DNA of 64,000 nt from Hyphomicrobiales bacterium (GCA_021775555.1 JAJFHP010000040.1:18769-82768), one strand, 5' to 3'. Positions 1 through 12,153 are shown, counted from the stretch's first letter. The notes: generated by a model from the sequence alone, not told the origin. Translations and numbers: made by a program.

Positions 1-476
<476 letters not shown>

Positions 477-493
477 CGGGTTAAAGGACAACC

Positions 494-901
494 ATGGCCG
501 ACACCTTCACATTCGAGCTGGTTTCACCAGAAAGGCTTCTGATTTCAGAGCCCGTGGAAAGCGTTGTGGTACCGGGATCAGAGGGCGACTTTCAAGTGCT
601 GGCCCACCATGCTCCTGTACTATCCACTCTCCGGCCGGGACTGCTGGATGTGGTTCTGCCGGGAGGCAAGGAGCGGCGTATTTTCCTGCGCGGCGGATTT
701 GCGGAAGCGGGACCCGAGAGCCTCACCGTGCTGGCGCAGTACGCGATTGACTCAGCCGACCTCAACAAGTCCGCTCTGGCGCAGGAAATCACGAACGCGG
801 AAGAAGACGTGGCTGACGCCAAGGTCGATCAAACCCGCGACAAGGCGCAAGGTGCGCTGGACCGGCTGAAGCTGATTCGCGATACGCTTGGATTGGGCTA
901 G
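494..901 (+). CDS. atpC: F1 ATP synthase subunit epsilon
   Basis: The 135-residue epsilon subunit belongs to the central stalk of F1Fo ATP synthase, where it couples rotation to catalysis and can inhibit ATP hydrolysis. The N-terminal beta-sandwich is recognisable from FELVSPERLLISEPVESVVV and GSEGDFQVLAHHAPVLSTLR. A shorter helical C-terminal part (from about residue 90) follows. Length and the position directly after atpD fit the family. It is the last gene of the atp operon here; the next gene starts about 100 bases later. Confidence 0.97.
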   Translation: MADTFTFELVSPERLLISEPVESVVVPGSEGDFQVLAHHAPVLSTLRPGLLDVVLPGGKERRIFLRGGFAEAGPESLTVLAQYAIDSADLNKSALAQEITNAEEDVADAKVDQTRDKAQGALDRLKLIRDTLGLG

Positions 902-1002
902 CTCCACACTCCGCGATTAGCCTCCAGATAAACCGAAAAACAACACTTTACAGCTATCGTAGCGTCCAGATCGGGCGCCATTTTGTTGTGTGAGTATGTG
1001 TT

Positions 1003-1464
1003 GTGCAGGTTTTGAAAAACACACCTGAAAAACTCGTTCTTGAGGAACGCTATACCTTTTTCGCCGGAACAGCCTGGTTTTCCGCCATGACGCTGATCTA
1101 TGGCATTTATAACAAGTGGCCTGAACTTGACGACCCCAGCAAATGGGGTATGGGCGCCACCTGTCTGGGGTTTATCGCCGTTACGGTCTATTTCCTGCGC
1201 CCTTCCATTTTTGAATTCGACCGGCCTGCCAACCATTTCCGCTGGACCAAACCGGGGCTCTTCAAATCCTATTCAGGAGAAACACCGCTTGACCAGATCA
1301 AGCGCGTGCGTGTCGATTCAACCGACTGCGACGGATCCAAGGGATACCGGGTGCTGGTGGAAACACGCGGAGCGACGATTCCCTTCCAGCACGCCTACAC
1401 CACAAGCCAGGCCAGCCATCACCAACAGATCGTGGGCCTGATCCGCAACTGGCTTGAGAACTAG
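1003..1464 (+). CDS. Small membrane protein of unknown function
   Basis: I do not recognise this 153-residue protein. It starts with GTG. It appears to have two membrane-spanning stretches at roughly residues 20-40 (FFAGTAWFSAMTLIYGIY) and 50-67 (MGATCLGFIAVTVYFL), followed by a soluble C-terminal half of about 85 residues rich in beta-strand patterns (FEFDRPANHFRWTKPG). That layout is common in small inner-membrane proteins with a cytoplasmic PH-like or beta-sandwich domain, but the comparison is an inference. It lies downstream of atpC on the same strand. Its TAG overlaps the TAG of the converging rppH in the palindrome CTAG at 1461-1464. Confidence 0.75.
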   Translation: MQVLKNTPEKLVLEERYTFFAGTAWFSAMTLIYGIYNKWPELDDPSKWGMGATCLGFIAVTVYFLRPSIFEFDRPANHFRWTKPGLFKSYSGETPLDQIKRVRVDSTDCDGSKGYRVLVETRGATIPFQHAYTTSQASHHQQIVGLIRNWLEN

Positions 1465-1964
1465 CCCTTCGCGAGCTGGGCAAACTCCCTCACCAGCTCT
1501 TGATAGATGGGCCGTTTGAAATCAACGATACGCGTCACAGTCTCCTCGAGTGGGACCCATTTCCAGTCATCAAATTCTGCCTTGGCGCCCATGGGGGCGT
1601 CGATATTGATATCGTCATCGCCACCAAGAAATCGCATGGCGAACCATTTCTGGGCCTGCCCGCGATATTTACCTTTCAGCCCGATGCCTAGAGCCTCTTC
1701 GGGCAAATCATATCTGAGCCAGCGCGGGCATTCACCGATGATTTCAGCATCTGCCGTGCCGGTTTCCTCTTCCAGTTCGCGCATGGCCGCCTGGGTCGGG
1801 CTTTCGTTCTCATCAATCCCCCCTTGCGGCATCTGCCACAAGGAGGGAGAAACATCGCCTTCCCACTTGGCAATGCGGCGGCCAACCCAAACCAGACCCG
1901 TGGCATTGAACAGTACGATGCCGACGCAGGGCCTGTATGGCAGCTTTGAGAAATCCCTGGGCAT
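1461..1964 (-). CDS. rppH: RNA pyrophosphohydrolase (Nudix)
   Basis: RppH removes pyrophosphate from the 5' end of triphosphorylated mRNA and so starts RNase E-dependent decay in the cytoplasm. The Nudix box is complete: GGIDENESPTQAAM followed by RELEEETG. The start MPRDFSKLPYRPCVGIVLF matches the family's N-terminus; an in-frame ATG 16 codons upstream would run into the preceding gene and is less likely. The product is 167 residues. It is the last gene of the long minus-strand run and converges on the membrane-protein gene to its left. Confidence 0.93.
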   Translation of the reverse strand: MPRDFSKLPYRPCVGIVLFNATGLVWVGRRIAKWEGDVSPSLWQMPQGGIDENESPTQAAMRELEEETGTADAEIIGECPRWLRYDLPEEALGIGLKGKYRGQAQKWFAMRFLGGDDDINIDAPMGAKAEFDDWKWVPLEETVTRIVDFKRPIYQELVREFAQLAKG

Positions 1965-1980
1965 GGGGCTAAGCGGCGGA

Positions 1981-3120
1981 TCAGGTTTGCTTGTCGGAGC
2001 GCACGGCAGCACTGATGGGGATGAGTTCGATCCCCTTGGATTGCAGGGTGCGCACCCATACGGAAACCCGTCCGATGGTCAGTGGCAGGCTGGAGCCAAT
2101 GCCGATGGCGATGCCGTTTTCCTGAGCCAGCGTTTCAAGCTTTTTCAGCGCCAAGTCTATTTCCTTGCCGTTGCGTTCTTCGTCGACAGTGATTTGGGAA
2201 ACACTGAAATCGAGCCCGAGATCACGAGCTATCTGCCCGGCAGTGGAGCGTCCTGCTGTCCCGTCATCAAGATAGAGGAGACCACGCGATTTCACCTCCT
2301 CAAGGACCGGTAAAAAAGCATCCTGGGCCGCGGCAAACTTTGCTCCCATCTGGTTGGTAATCCCGGTATAGCCGGTAAAACGCGACATGATCCAATGCAG
2401 CCGCTTGATATTCTCCTCAGGCGGCAGGCTGGTGAGGAGTGTGTGCGGGCCAGGGTCATTGTCAGGATAGTCAAACGGCTCAAGCGGCACTTCCAGCATC
2501 ACTTCATGACCCGCATCGCGTGATTTGCGCACCCAGCCATCCAGATTGCGGCCATAAGGGCCGAATGCCAGGGACACGGCACCGGGCAATGAGTCTATGG
2601 CCTGGGTTGTTGCCACTTCAGATAAACCCATTCCGGTGATGAGCAGGGCTATGCGCGCCGATTGGCCCGGACCAGGGTTAACCGGACCTTTGACAGGCCG
2701 GGCGTAAACCTGGCTCGGACGGCGGCCGTCAGACGCAATCTTCGGCAATGGTCCGTAGCGGGACGTCTCCACCACGGCGCGCATCGGAACCGGCGGGAGT
2801 GATCCACCTTGTGCGGCCGCCGATGTCATCGCGGCATCGGCTTGGGAAACTCCGGCAACCGGCATTTGAGTTCCGGAAAAAGCTTGGCTGGGAACGGTCT
2901 GCTGTACCGGTCCCTCGGAGGGCAACGGCACCAGCGGCGTGATTTCTTTCACATCTGGCACATTGGCAGCCGTTTGCCCGGCCATGGGTCTGCTGTTGGG
3001 ATCAATCGCGATGACAACGACAGGCTCCCCGCCCATCGGATCGGCACGCATCACAAACCAGCCAAGGATGGTGGCGATCAGCCCCAGGGCCACCGCGGAA
3101 GTTATGGCAAGCGCCTTCAT
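1981..3120 (-). CDS. Divergent polysaccharide deacetylase family protein (YibQ-like)
   Basis: This 379-residue protein has an N-terminal membrane anchor or signal (ALAITSAVALGLIATILGWFV), a Pro/Ala-rich linker to about residue 150, then a domain matching the divergent polysaccharide deacetylase family. Visible matches are IALLITGMGLSEVAT, GAVSLAFGPYGRNLDGW, GHEVMLEVPLEPFDYP and the GITNQMGAKF stretch. Family members are thought to act on periplasmic glycans, but the exact substrate is not established. It lies between ctpA and rppH, and its association with envC-ctpA suggests a role in cell-wall turnover. Confidence 0.85.
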   Translation of the reverse strand: MKALAITSAVALGLIATILGWFVMRADPMGGEPVVVIAIDPNSRPMAGQTAANVPDVKEITPLVPLPSEGPVQQTVPSQAFSGTQMPVAGVSQADAAMTSAAAQGGSLPPVPMRAVVETSRYGPLPKIASDGRRPSQVYARPVKGPVNPGPGQSARIALLITGMGLSEVATTQAIDSLPGAVSLAFGPYGRNLDGWVRKSRDAGHEVMLEVPLEPFDYPDNDPGPHTLLTSLPPEENIKRLHWIMSRFTGYTGITNQMGAKFAAAQDAFLPVLEEVKSRGLLYLDDGTAGRSTAGQIARDLGLDFSVSQITVDEERNGKEIDLALKKLETLAQENGIAIGIGSSLPLTIGRVSVWVRTLQSKGIELIPISAAVRSDKQT

Positions 3121-3192
3121 TGTGCCTCAGTGTCCAGACCCTGGAATATTTGAATACATCCAGGCCACCCGCTCCGGTTCATCAAAACCGCT

Positions 3193-4509
3193 CTAGTTTT
3201 CCGCCGATTCCTTTTCCGGCTTGATATCCGCTTTCAGGCCACGGATGAAGTTCAGCGCATATTTGAGCTGGCTGTCCTTCTCCTTGTCTTTCGGCACATA
3301 GGCGGAACTCCCCGAAGCTTCCTTCTCGTCCTTGTTTATGAGGTGTCCGCGCAACCCGGCTTCGCCGCGTGGCTTCTGGGCCCGCTTTTTCAGCTCTTCG
3401 GGCAATTCCTGTTCAACCACGACATTGGGATCAATCCCCTTTGCCTGGATGGAACGCCCTGACGGTGTGAAATAACGTGCCGTCGTCAGCCGGATCGCGC
3501 CATTGCCATCAAGCGGAATGATCGTCTGTACCGAGCCCTTGCCGAATGACCGCGTGCCTATGATCGTGCCGCGGCGCAAATCCTGAATGGCGCCAGCCAC
3601 GATTTCAGACGCGCTCGCCGAACCGCCATTGATCAGGACAGCAAGCTTCTTGCCATCGGTAATATCACCGGCGCGGGCATTGGAACGCTGGGTCTCCTGA
3701 AGGTTACGTCCGCGCGTAAGTACGATGGCACCCTTGTCGAGGAAAGCGTCGGACACCGATATCGCCTGGTCCAGCAAACCGCCTGGATTGTTGCGCAGAT
3801 CTATCACATAGCCCTTGAGATCCTTGCCAATTTCCTTTTTCAACTTGCCAACCGCCTTCTTGAGCTCGCTATAGGTCTGCTCGTTGAAGGTGGTGATACG
3901 GATATAGCCAACCTTGCCCTCGGCGCGCGATTTAACCGGGTTGATGCGGATCACGTCGCGCACCACCTTGATCTTCAAAGGTTCTTCCTCGCCCTTGCGC
4001 ACCACAGTGAGGGTGATTGGCGTATTGATGCGGCCTCGCATCTTTTCTACCGCCTCCTGAAGGGTCAGGCCCTGAATCTGCTCGTCATCCAGATGGGTGA
4101 TATAATCGCCTGACTGGAGGCCAGCCTTGTCGGCAGGGGTATCCTCGATTGGCGACACCACTTTAACGACACCCTTTTCCATGGTGACTTCTATGCCAAG
4201 CCCGCCAAACTCACCGCGGGTCTGAACCTGCATGTCCCGGAAATGCTTGGCATTGAGATAGGATGAATGGGGATCAAGCGCACTCAACATGCCGTTGATC
4301 GCCGACTCGATCAGCTTGTCGTCTTCGGGCTGCTCCACATAATCGGCCCGCACCCGTTCCAGAACATCCCCGAACAGATCAAGCTGCCGGTAGATTTCGG
4401 AATTGGCTGCGATCGCGCTGTGGCTCCGGGTCAGGTTCAATACCGCTGTACCCGCCGCCAGACCAGCCAGAATTAAAAAAGCCCAAAGTACGAATTCGGG
4501 TCTGCGCAT
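3193..4509 (-). CDS. ctpA: C-terminal processing peptidase (S41 family, CtpA)
   Basis: The 438-residue periplasmic serine protease cuts proteins from their C-terminal end. An N-terminal signal anchor covers residues 5-25. A PDZ domain lies at about 100-185 (GLGIEVTMEKGVVKVVSP), followed by the S41 catalytic core. The Ser-Lys dyad is visible as GGSASASEI (Ser299) and RSFGKGSVQ (Lys324), with Gln328 four residues on. Its stop-to-start contact with envC at 4509 indicates co-transcription. In other proteobacteria Ctp proteases limit murein hydrolases, which fits these neighbours. Confidence 0.95.
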   Translation of the reverse strand: MRRPEFVLWAFLILAGLAAGTAVLNLTRSHSAIAANSEIYRQLDLFGDVLERVRADYVEQPEDDKLIESAINGMLSALDPHSSYLNAKHFRDMQVQTRGEFGGLGIEVTMEKGVVKVVSPIEDTPADKAGLQSGDYITHLDDEQIQGLTLQEAVEKMRGRINTPITLTVVRKGEEEPLKIKVVRDVIRINPVKSRAEGKVGYIRITTFNEQTYSELKKAVGKLKKEIGKDLKGYVIDLRNNPGGLLDQAISVSDAFLDKGAIVLTRGRNLQETQRSNARAGDITDGKKLAVLINGGSASASEIVAGAIQDLRRGTIIGTRSFGKGSVQTIIPLDGNGAIRLTTARYFTPSGRSIQAKGIDPNVVVEQELPEELKKRAQKPRGEAGLRGHLINKDEKEASGSSAYVPKDKEKDSQLKYALNFIRGLKADIKPEKESAEN

Positions 4510-5882
4510 TATCCTTCACCCCTTTCAGGATTTCCGGTCCACCATGGACCTGAATCAATTGACTGGCCGTCCTTGCGAAATTCTACATACAGGACCGGGC
4601 CCGGTTTATTACTTTTATCTTTGTCGCCTTTATCATTCCTGCTTTGCGCTAATGCGCCCATGACCGCCACCGGTTCGCCAGCAAGAACAAACTGGCCTAT
4701 ACCCACATCGATTCGTTGCATACCGGCCAGAAGGATATGATACCCCCCGCCGGCATTTATGATCAAGAGTTGCCCATAGGTACGGAACTCGTCGGCATAT
4801 GCAACCCAGCCGTCAACAGGCGATGTAACCTGGGCATTCGGACGGCTGGCAATCGAGATGCCTTTTGTCTTTTCGCCCAGCTCGTTTGTCCCGCCAAAGC
4901 CGCGTACCTGCCTTCCACTGACGGGGCGGGCGAGTTTGCCCCTCGTGGTGATGAATTCCATTGCCGGCTTAAGCCTGCCTGGGCTGAGGAATGCCACCTT
5001 CGTGACCTTGTCCGGCTTGACCTCAACCACAGCGCGGCCCTTGCGTTTTGCGGCTTCCGCAAGCGCTTTTTCCCGGGCCCGCTTGGCGGCAATTTCGGCC
5101 TCATATTGCGCCAGACCCGCAGCCGCTATTTCCTTATCCATACGCTGCACCAGTTCACCCAGATAGCTCACGGCGCTGGCGTGACGCTTTGCCGCTTCAC
5201 GGATTTTGGCCAGTTTCGTCTGGCGTGATTTTTCCAGTGTCTGTTTCTCGGCAATCAAACCACCTATCCGATCACGTGCGGCAATCAAATTATCGTTTTC
5301 AGACTTCAATTTATCGCGTTCAAGTTTGATACCCTCACCAAAGCGCAAAAGATCATCAAGCTCCGCGCTCAGCCCGTCAGCCTGGGATTTGAGTTCAGGG
5401 AACACCGAGGCCATCAGCATGGCAGACCGCACCATCTTCAGGGCATCGTTGCGCCGGGTCACAAGAGCTGGTGGCGGCTGGCGGCCAATGCGCTGCATCG
5501 CGGAGAGAAGACGGGCAATGGTGGCATGACGCTCACCCATGGAGGCGCGTACCTGTGCCTCCTGGCCCGAAAGCGTTTCAAGCCGCGCTTCGATAGCCGT
5601 TAATTTTGTTTCACTTGCCTGCACTCGCCTGGCCGTTGCAATCAGGTTTTCGTTCAGCGCAGCCCGTTCACGCCCAAGCCTTTCAAGATCGCCGGAAATT
5701 TCCTTTTCACGGGCACGGGTCGCCTCCAGATCCCGCTGTGAGTCCTGCAACTGCTTCTTTGCATCTTTCTGGTCCACCTGCTCCTGCGCGGCAGCAGGAT
5801 GCAGGGCAAAGACCATGAGCGCAAAGAATGCTGTAGCAAGACGCGCTATGGTCTCTCGACGCAGTGGGGCGAAAACACTCAT
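4509..5882 (-). CDS. envC: Murein hydrolase activator EnvC (coiled coil plus degenerate LytM domain)
   Basis: The product is 457 residues from the ATG at 5882; the frame stays open upstream, but that part overlaps rlmH. A signal peptide (LATAFFALMVFALHPAAAQ) leads into long coiled coils (about residues 30-270), then a C-terminal LytM/M23 fold. The zinc-binding residues of active M23 peptidases are not all present: the HxGxDI position reads KGISI, and the final LHFE motif reads LYVEF. This fits EnvC, which activates N-acetylmuramoyl-L-alanine amidases at the division site rather than cutting peptidoglycan itself. It sits between rlmH and ctpA. Confidence 0.92.
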   Translation of the reverse strand: MSVFAPLRRETIARLATAFFALMVFALHPAAAQEQVDQKDAKKQLQDSQRDLEATRAREKEISGDLERLGRERAALNENLIATARRVQASETKLTAIEARLETLSGQEAQVRASMGERHATIARLLSAMQRIGRQPPPALVTRRNDALKMVRSAMLMASVFPELKSQADGLSAELDDLLRFGEGIKLERDKLKSENDNLIAARDRIGGLIAEKQTLEKSRQTKLAKIREAAKRHASAVSYLGELVQRMDKEIAAAGLAQYEAEIAAKRAREKALAEAAKRKGRAVVEVKPDKVTKVAFLSPGRLKPAMEFITTRGKLARPVSGRQVRGFGGTNELGEKTKGISIASRPNAQVTSPVDGWVAYADEFRTYGQLLIINAGGGYHILLAGMQRIDVGIGQFVLAGEPVAVMGALAQSRNDKGDKDKSNKPGPVLYVEFRKDGQSIDSGPWWTGNPERGEG

Positions 5883-5938
5883 ATGTCTTCCAATAAGCCC
5901 TGGCTGTGTCCGGGACAAGGCATAAGGCCCTACTCCTT

Positions 5939-6421
5939 TCAACTGCGGTGATAGGGATGACCAGCCAGTATGGTCACAGCCCGGTAAACCTGCTCCACAA
6001 GAACCACCCTTGCCAGTCCATGAGGTAAGGTTAGGGTACTGAGTGAAATGATGCGCGCAGCCTTTTCCCCTATTGCTTCTCCCAGACCATCGGGCCCGCC
6101 GATTATGAAACACAGATTTGAGGTCCCCGCATCGCGCTGCTTGCCCAGAAGGCGGGCAAATTGCTCACTGGTATGCGCATCACCTTTTTCATCCAGAGCG
6201 ACCAGGGTTGATACATCGGGGATTTTGGCAAGCAGTGTTCCGCCTTCTTCAAAGCGGCGTTCTTTTGCACTGCCCTTGCGCGATTCTGAGATTTCAATGC
6301 AAGCAAGCGGCCCTAGGCCAAGCGCCTTGCCTGCAGGCGTCACCCGCTTCGCGTAGCGCTGGTAGAGATCGCGGTCCGGCCCCGCTTTCAGTTTGCCAAC
6401 GGCGCCAATGGTCAGGTGCAT
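5939..6421 (-). CDS. rlmH: 23S rRNA (pseudouridine-1915-N3) methyltransferase
   Basis: RlmH is a small SPOUT-class enzyme that methylates pseudouridine 1915 in helix 69 of 23S rRNA, using S-adenosylmethionine on the assembled 70S ribosome. The product is 160 residues from MHLTIGAVGKLKAGPDRDLY. The knot region is evident: FIIGGPDGLGEAI and LSTLTLPHGLARVVLVEQVY. It follows rsfS by 22 bases, a widely conserved pair. The gap to envC is short, so one transcript is likely. Confidence 0.96.
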   Translation of the reverse strand: MHLTIGAVGKLKAGPDRDLYQRYAKRVTPAGKALGLGPLACIEISESRKGSAKERRFEEGGTLLAKIPDVSTLVALDEKGDAHTSEQFARLLGKQRDAGTSNLCFIIGGPDGLGEAIGEKAARIISLSTLTLPHGLARVVLVEQVYRAVTILAGHPYHRS

Positions 6422-6443
6422 CTGAAAACACCGCACGGACCGC

Positions 6444-6854
6444 CTAGATGGCGATGCGTTCGTCCGGCCGGTCCGCCGTCCACATTTTTTCCAGATTATA
6501 AAAATCGCGAACTTCAGGCCGGAAGATGTGCACGATCACATCGCCACCGTCGATCAGCACCCAGTCGCAATGGGGCAGGCCCTCGACCCTGGCGCCAAAT
6601 TCGGTTGCCTGCTTAATCTTTTTGGCAAGCTGATTGGCAATCGCGCCCACATGGCGGTTGGAGCGACCCGTCGAGATGACCATATGGTCCGCTATCGAGG
6701 ATTTGCCCTCAAGGTCGATGGACGTCACGTCCAGCGCCTTGGCTTCATCAAGAGTCTCGAGAATGAGACCAAGTAACGTGTCCGAAGCTTCCTCATTTTG
6801 AGCAATCTTGGACGCAGGCGCGCCTTTAGAGGCGCCCTTGCGAGAGGTTCCCAT
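6444..6854 (-). CDS. rsfS: Ribosome silencing factor RsfS
   Basis: The 136-residue RsfS binds ribosomal protein L14 and blocks joining of the subunits when nutrients run low. The family core is clear: LDEAKALDVTSIDLEGKSS, DHMVISTGRSNRHVGAIAN and CDWVLIDGGDVIVHIFRPE. A Lys/Ser/Ala-rich leader of about 20 residues precedes it. A sigma-70-like promoter lies about 80 bases upstream, so the rsfS-rlmH-envC-ctpA group may have its own start of transcription within the larger run. Confidence 0.96.
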   Translation of the reverse strand: MGTSRKGASKGAPASKIAQNEEASDTLLGLILETLDEAKALDVTSIDLEGKSSIADHMVISTGRSNRHVGAIANQLAKKIKQATEFGARVEGLPHCDWVLIDGGDVIVHIFRPEVRDFYNLEKMWTADRPDERIAI

Positions 6855-6936
6855 GTTTTGGTGGATGTCCTTTTGTCATACAGCCATTTAGCGCTTAAGC
6901 GATGGCTCTCCTGTTTTCAGGAGCGCAACGGCCCCA

Positions 6937-6966
6937 AGAATAGCCTGCGAATTAAGTCAATTTCAA
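6937..6966 (-). promoter_or_regulatory. Candidate sigma-70 promoter upstream of rsfS
   Basis: Read on the minus strand, TTGAAA (6966-6961) and TATTCT (6942-6937) are separated by 18 bases, in the gap between nadD and rsfS. The hexamers are imperfect, so this is a weak prediction. Confidence 0.35.
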
Positions 6967-6977
6967 TACCCGGCTTA

Positions 6978-7580
6978 TTAATCATTCCGGATACCGCCAG
7001 CGCGCAGCCCTGTGGATGACAGTTCGGAGAGTGGTGCGCTTAGCAATGTCCATGCCGGGGGCTGGTAGCGGTATAGACCGTACGCATCGCTTTCATCCAC
7101 GTAAACATGGGCAAAGCATTGGGCCGCTTTTCCTGAACGTGCAGCGTATCTGTAACCCGGACGGTCGATAACCGCGACTGGGGCCAGCCCTAGAATATCA
7201 CGCCAGTTCTGCCAGTTATGGAAAGTGGCGAGATTGTCCGCCCCCATGACCCAGATGAAACGGGTTCCGGGAAATCGCTTCGTGAGAAAGCCCAGCATGT
7301 CAGCGGTATAGGCGCTACCCCGCGACGCCTCGAAGCCGGTGACATCGATACGCGGATGAGATGCAAGCTTTTCGGCCTGCGCCAAGCGTTTGGCAAAGGA
7401 TGCTTCATCACACTTGGTTTTAAGCGGATTGCCCGGCGTGACCAGCCACCAGAGCCGATCGAGTCCAAGACGCTTCAGCGCAATTTGTGAGATATGCAGA
7501 TGCCCGGAATGCGGCGGATTAAAACTGCCCCCGAGCAGGCCGACGGTCATTCCGGCATAAGCCGGAGGTGGTTTCAGCAT
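6978..7580 (-). CDS. nadD: Nicotinate-nucleotide adenylyltransferase
   Basis: NadD transfers AMP from ATP to nicotinate mononucleotide, giving nicotinate adenine dinucleotide, the last but one step of NAD synthesis. The 200-residue product starts at the ATG at 7580 (MLKPPPAYAG); the frame is open further up but overlaps proA there. The nucleotidyltransferase signature is GLLGGSFNPPHSGHLHIS, with the HxGH motif, and the C-terminal SSTGLR matches the ISSTxIR motif. It stands between proA (25 bases upstream) and rsfS, a standard order. Confidence 0.95.
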   Translation of the reverse strand: MLKPPPAYAGMTVGLLGGSFNPPHSGHLHISQIALKRLGLDRLWWLVTPGNPLKTKCDEASFAKRLAQAEKLASHPRIDVTGFEASRGSAYTADMLGFLTKRFPGTRFIWVMGADNLATFHNWQNWRDILGLAPVAVIDRPGYRYAARSGKAAQCFAHVYVDESDAYGLYRYQPPAWTLLSAPLSELSSTGLRAGGIRND

Positions 7581-7605
7581 CACAGGCGGCACATCGCGCA
7601 AAGCA

Positions 7606-8898
7606 TCACCCGCCACGGGTCTGTCCCTTGCCGCGTACCACATATTTGAAACTGGTGAGCTGCTCCACACCGACAGGACCGCGCGCATGCATCTTGCCTG
7701 TGGCGATTCCAATTTCCGCGCCCATGCCGAATTCACCGCCGTCGGCAAACTGGGTTGAGGCGTTGTGCAGCACGATGGCCGAATCCACCTTGTCCAGGAA
7801 AGCATCGGCCACCTTCTGGTCATCGGTGATAATGCTGTCTGTATGGGCCGAGCCATATTGCTCAATATGATCGATGGCAGCCTCAGTGCCGTCCACCACT
7901 TTGACGGAAATCACGGCATCAAGATATTCGGTGCCCCAGTCATCATCGCTGGCGGGATGGACGCGGGAATCTACGGCTTGCGTCTCATCATCGCCGCGCA
8001 CCTCGCATTCCGCATCAAGCAGCGCCGTCACGAGCGGTTTGAGATGTGTCTCTGCGCAGGACCGGTCCACCAGCAGGGATTCAGCAGCACCGCAGATACC
8101 CGTACGGCGCATCTTGGCGTTGACGGCAATCTCCATTGCCATGGTGAGATCTGCGGCTTCATGTACATAGACATGGCAGATGCCCTCCAGATGTGCGAAC
8201 ACCGGCACGCGTGCATCTGTTTGCACTCGCTCCACAAGGCTCTTGCCACCGCGCGGAACGATCACGTCAATAGTGCCATTCAACCCTTTCAGCATTTCTC
8301 CCACGGCGGAACGGTCGGTTGTGGGGACAATCTGGATCGCGTCTTCAGGCAATCCTGCCGATATCAGCCCCTCTTTGAGACAGGCATGAATGGCGCGCGC
8401 GGAATGCGCACTCTCGGAGCCTCCTCGCAGGATGACCGCGTTGCCGGACTTCAGGCACAACCCACCGGCGTCCGCCGTTACATTGGGGCGGCTTTCATAG
8501 ATGATACCAATGACGCCGAGCGGTGTGCGTACGCGTTCTATCAGCAGCCCGTTGGGGCGCTCCCATGCGCCGATGACATCTCCTACCGGGTCATCAAGGT
8601 CTGCTATGTCCTCCAGCCCCTTGGCCATACCCTCGATCCGCTCCGGGTTGAGCATGAGCCTGTCGAGGAATGAAGCGGGGCGGCCCTTCTCAGCGGCTGC
8701 CGCCATGTCCTTTTCATTGGCCGCAAGGATATTGTCCTCACTCGCGCGGATTGTTGCTGCCATGGCCTGCAGCGCGCTGGTCTTGGCTTCGGGTATGGCA
8801 TTGGCAAGCACCCTGGCTGCAGCCTTGGCGCGTGCACCGATCGCGTCCATGAGGCCGACGACATCCTGATGCTGTTTTTCCATGACACTCGTGCTCAT
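7606..8898 (-). CDS. proA: Gamma-glutamyl phosphate reductase
   Basis: ProA reduces glutamate 5-phosphate to glutamate semialdehyde with NADPH, the second step of proline synthesis. The 430-residue protein has the aldehyde dehydrogenase-like fold. The catalytic cysteine lies in [15 protein letters not shown], and the family stretches [20 protein letters not shown] and [10 protein letters not shown] are present. It abuts proB directly (8898/8899), so ProB and ProA, which exchange an unstable acyl phosphate, are co-expressed. Confidence 0.97.
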   Translation of the reverse strand: MSTSVMEKQHQDVVGLMDAIGARAKAAARVLANAIPEAKTSALQAMAATIRASEDNILAANEKDMAAAAEKGRPASFLDRLMLNPERIEGMAKGLEDIADLDDPVGDVIGAWERPNGLLIERVRTPLGVIGIIYESRPNVTADAGGLCLKSGNAVILRGGSESAHSARAIHACLKEGLISAGLPEDAIQIVPTTDRSAVGEMLKGLNGTIDVIVPRGGKSLVERVQTDARVPVFAHLEGICHVYVHEAADLTMAMEIAVNAKMRRTGICGAAESLLVDRSCAETHLKPLVTALLDAECEVRGDDETQAVDSRVHPASDDDWGTEYLDAVISVKVVDGTEAAIDHIEQYGSAHTDSIITDDQKVADAFLDKVDSAIVLHNASTQFADGGEFGMGAEIGIATGKMHARGPVGVEQLTSFKYVVRGKGQTRGG

Positions 8899-11108
<2,210 letters not shown>

Positions 11109-11184
11109 CTACCAAAGCTATCTATCGGCGTGCAGATGGCGACGCAAGCAACCCAATTCAATTGGTGAAGCCGGAGAAGCACCC

Positions 11185-11778
11185 TCACGCCGCCCCCCAC
11201 CGCTTCAGGCTCTCCCAGACAGAGCGCTCAAGCACAAACTCTTCTGAGGGAATGGAGGCATTCAATGCACCACAAGCACACATGCCAGTGCATGAAAACT
11301 GGAACCCACATTTTTCCAGCACCCGCCTTGAACCGCGATTGGCAGCCCCGCAACGACCGATGATGCGCTCTATGTCCAGTATCGAAAATGTATAGTCAAT
11401 AATTGCCTGCACCGCTTCGGTCGCCAGCCCATTTCCCCAATGATGCTCACCCAGGAAATAGTTCAATTCAAGCTCGTCATTTTCATTGGGGATAATACCC
11501 GTTGCCCCCGCAATCTCACCATTCTTAAGCGTGATCAGGTAGGAGACATTATTCGGATCAGTATTTGTGCGTGTTGCTGCAATCCAGCTCTCAGCGTTTT
11601 TTTCCGAATAAGGATGCGGTAGATGGCTCATCTGCGAGGCAATAGCCATATTGTTGGCCACATGAGAAAATGGCACTGCATCGGCTGGTTCCGGCATGCG
11701 CAACACCAATCTCGCCGTTGCAATCGGCAGCAGCTTTATCGGTGCAATTCCGTTCTGTTCGTCACTTTGCTCATCCAT
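11185..11778 (-). CDS. GNAT family N-acetyltransferase (RimJ/RimL-like)
   Basis: The 197-residue protein matches the RimJ/RimL branch of acetyl-CoA-dependent N-acetyltransferases. It shows ATARLVLRMPEPADAVPFSH at the start, the GEHHWGNGLATEAVQAIIDY acetyl-CoA loop, and RIIGRCGAANRGSRRVLEKC towards the end. The acceptor, which could be a ribosomal protein or a small amine, cannot be told from sequence. It lies between obgE and the rpmA terminator, so it probably has its own promoter. Confidence 0.88.
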   Translation of the reverse strand: MDEQSDEQNGIAPIKLLPIATARLVLRMPEPADAVPFSHVANNMAIASQMSHLPHPYSEKNAESWIAATRTNTDPNNVSYLITLKNGEIAGATGIIPNENDELELNYFLGEHHWGNGLATEAVQAIIDYTFSILDIERIIGRCGAANRGSRRVLEKCGFQFSCTGMCACGALNASIPSEEFVLERSVWESLKRWGAA

Positions 11779-11793
11779 GGGTCCTCTCCGGTC

Positions 11794-11827
11794 AAAAGAA
11801 AAAGGGAAGATGGCATCCCATCTCCCC
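11794..11827 (-). terminator. Rho-independent terminator of rplU-rpmA
   Basis: On the minus strand a 10-bp stem (GGGGAGATGG / CCATCTTCCC, one G-U pair) with loop GATG is followed by TTTTTCTTTT. It lies about 60 bases after the rpmA stop and before the GNAT gene, so it closes the ribosomal-protein transcript. Confidence 0.88.
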
Positions 11828-11889
11828 TTGTTTGACCTTCACGATCCCCCGGTTCGACAGATGCCGGCGGGTCGTTATGAAAACCGCCG

Positions 11890-12153
11890 TTACTTGGTGG
11901 CCATCGGGTCCACCGATACGTAGACGCGACCTTTGGCTTTTGTGGCAAAGCTCACATTGCCTTCGCGCATGGCGAAAATCGTATGATCCTTGCCCATGCC
12001 GACGCCTTCGCCCGGGTGCCATTTGGTACCGCGCTGGCGAATGATGATGTTTCCGGGGATCACGTTCTCGCCGCCATATTTCTTGACGCCAAGCCGCCGG
12101 CCCGCTGAATCGCGTCCGTTGCGTGATGAACCACCTGCTTTTTTATGAGCCAT
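11890..12153 (-). CDS. rpmA: 50S ribosomal protein L27
   Basis: L27 lies near the peptidyl transferase centre of the 50S subunit. The 87-residue protein has the typical start [20 protein letters not shown] and the core [19 protein letters not shown]. It follows rplU by 49 bases; the two are almost always paired. The N-terminus is the short direct form, without the cleaved leader found in Firmicutes. Confidence 0.98.
   Translation of the reverse strand: MAHKKAGGSSRNGRDSAGRRLGVKKYGGENVIPGNIIIRQRGTKWHPGEGVGMGKDHTIFAMREGNVSFATKAKGRVYVSVDPMATK

Noticed and set aside
4509..5882. EnvC-like protein as an active M23 endopeptidase
   Set aside because: The zinc-ligand positions are replaced (KGISI, LYVEF), so it is better read as a non-catalytic activator.
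5883..6113. 77-codon N-terminal extension of envC
   Set aside because: It overlaps rlmH entirely, and a normal signal peptide begins at the ATG at 5882.
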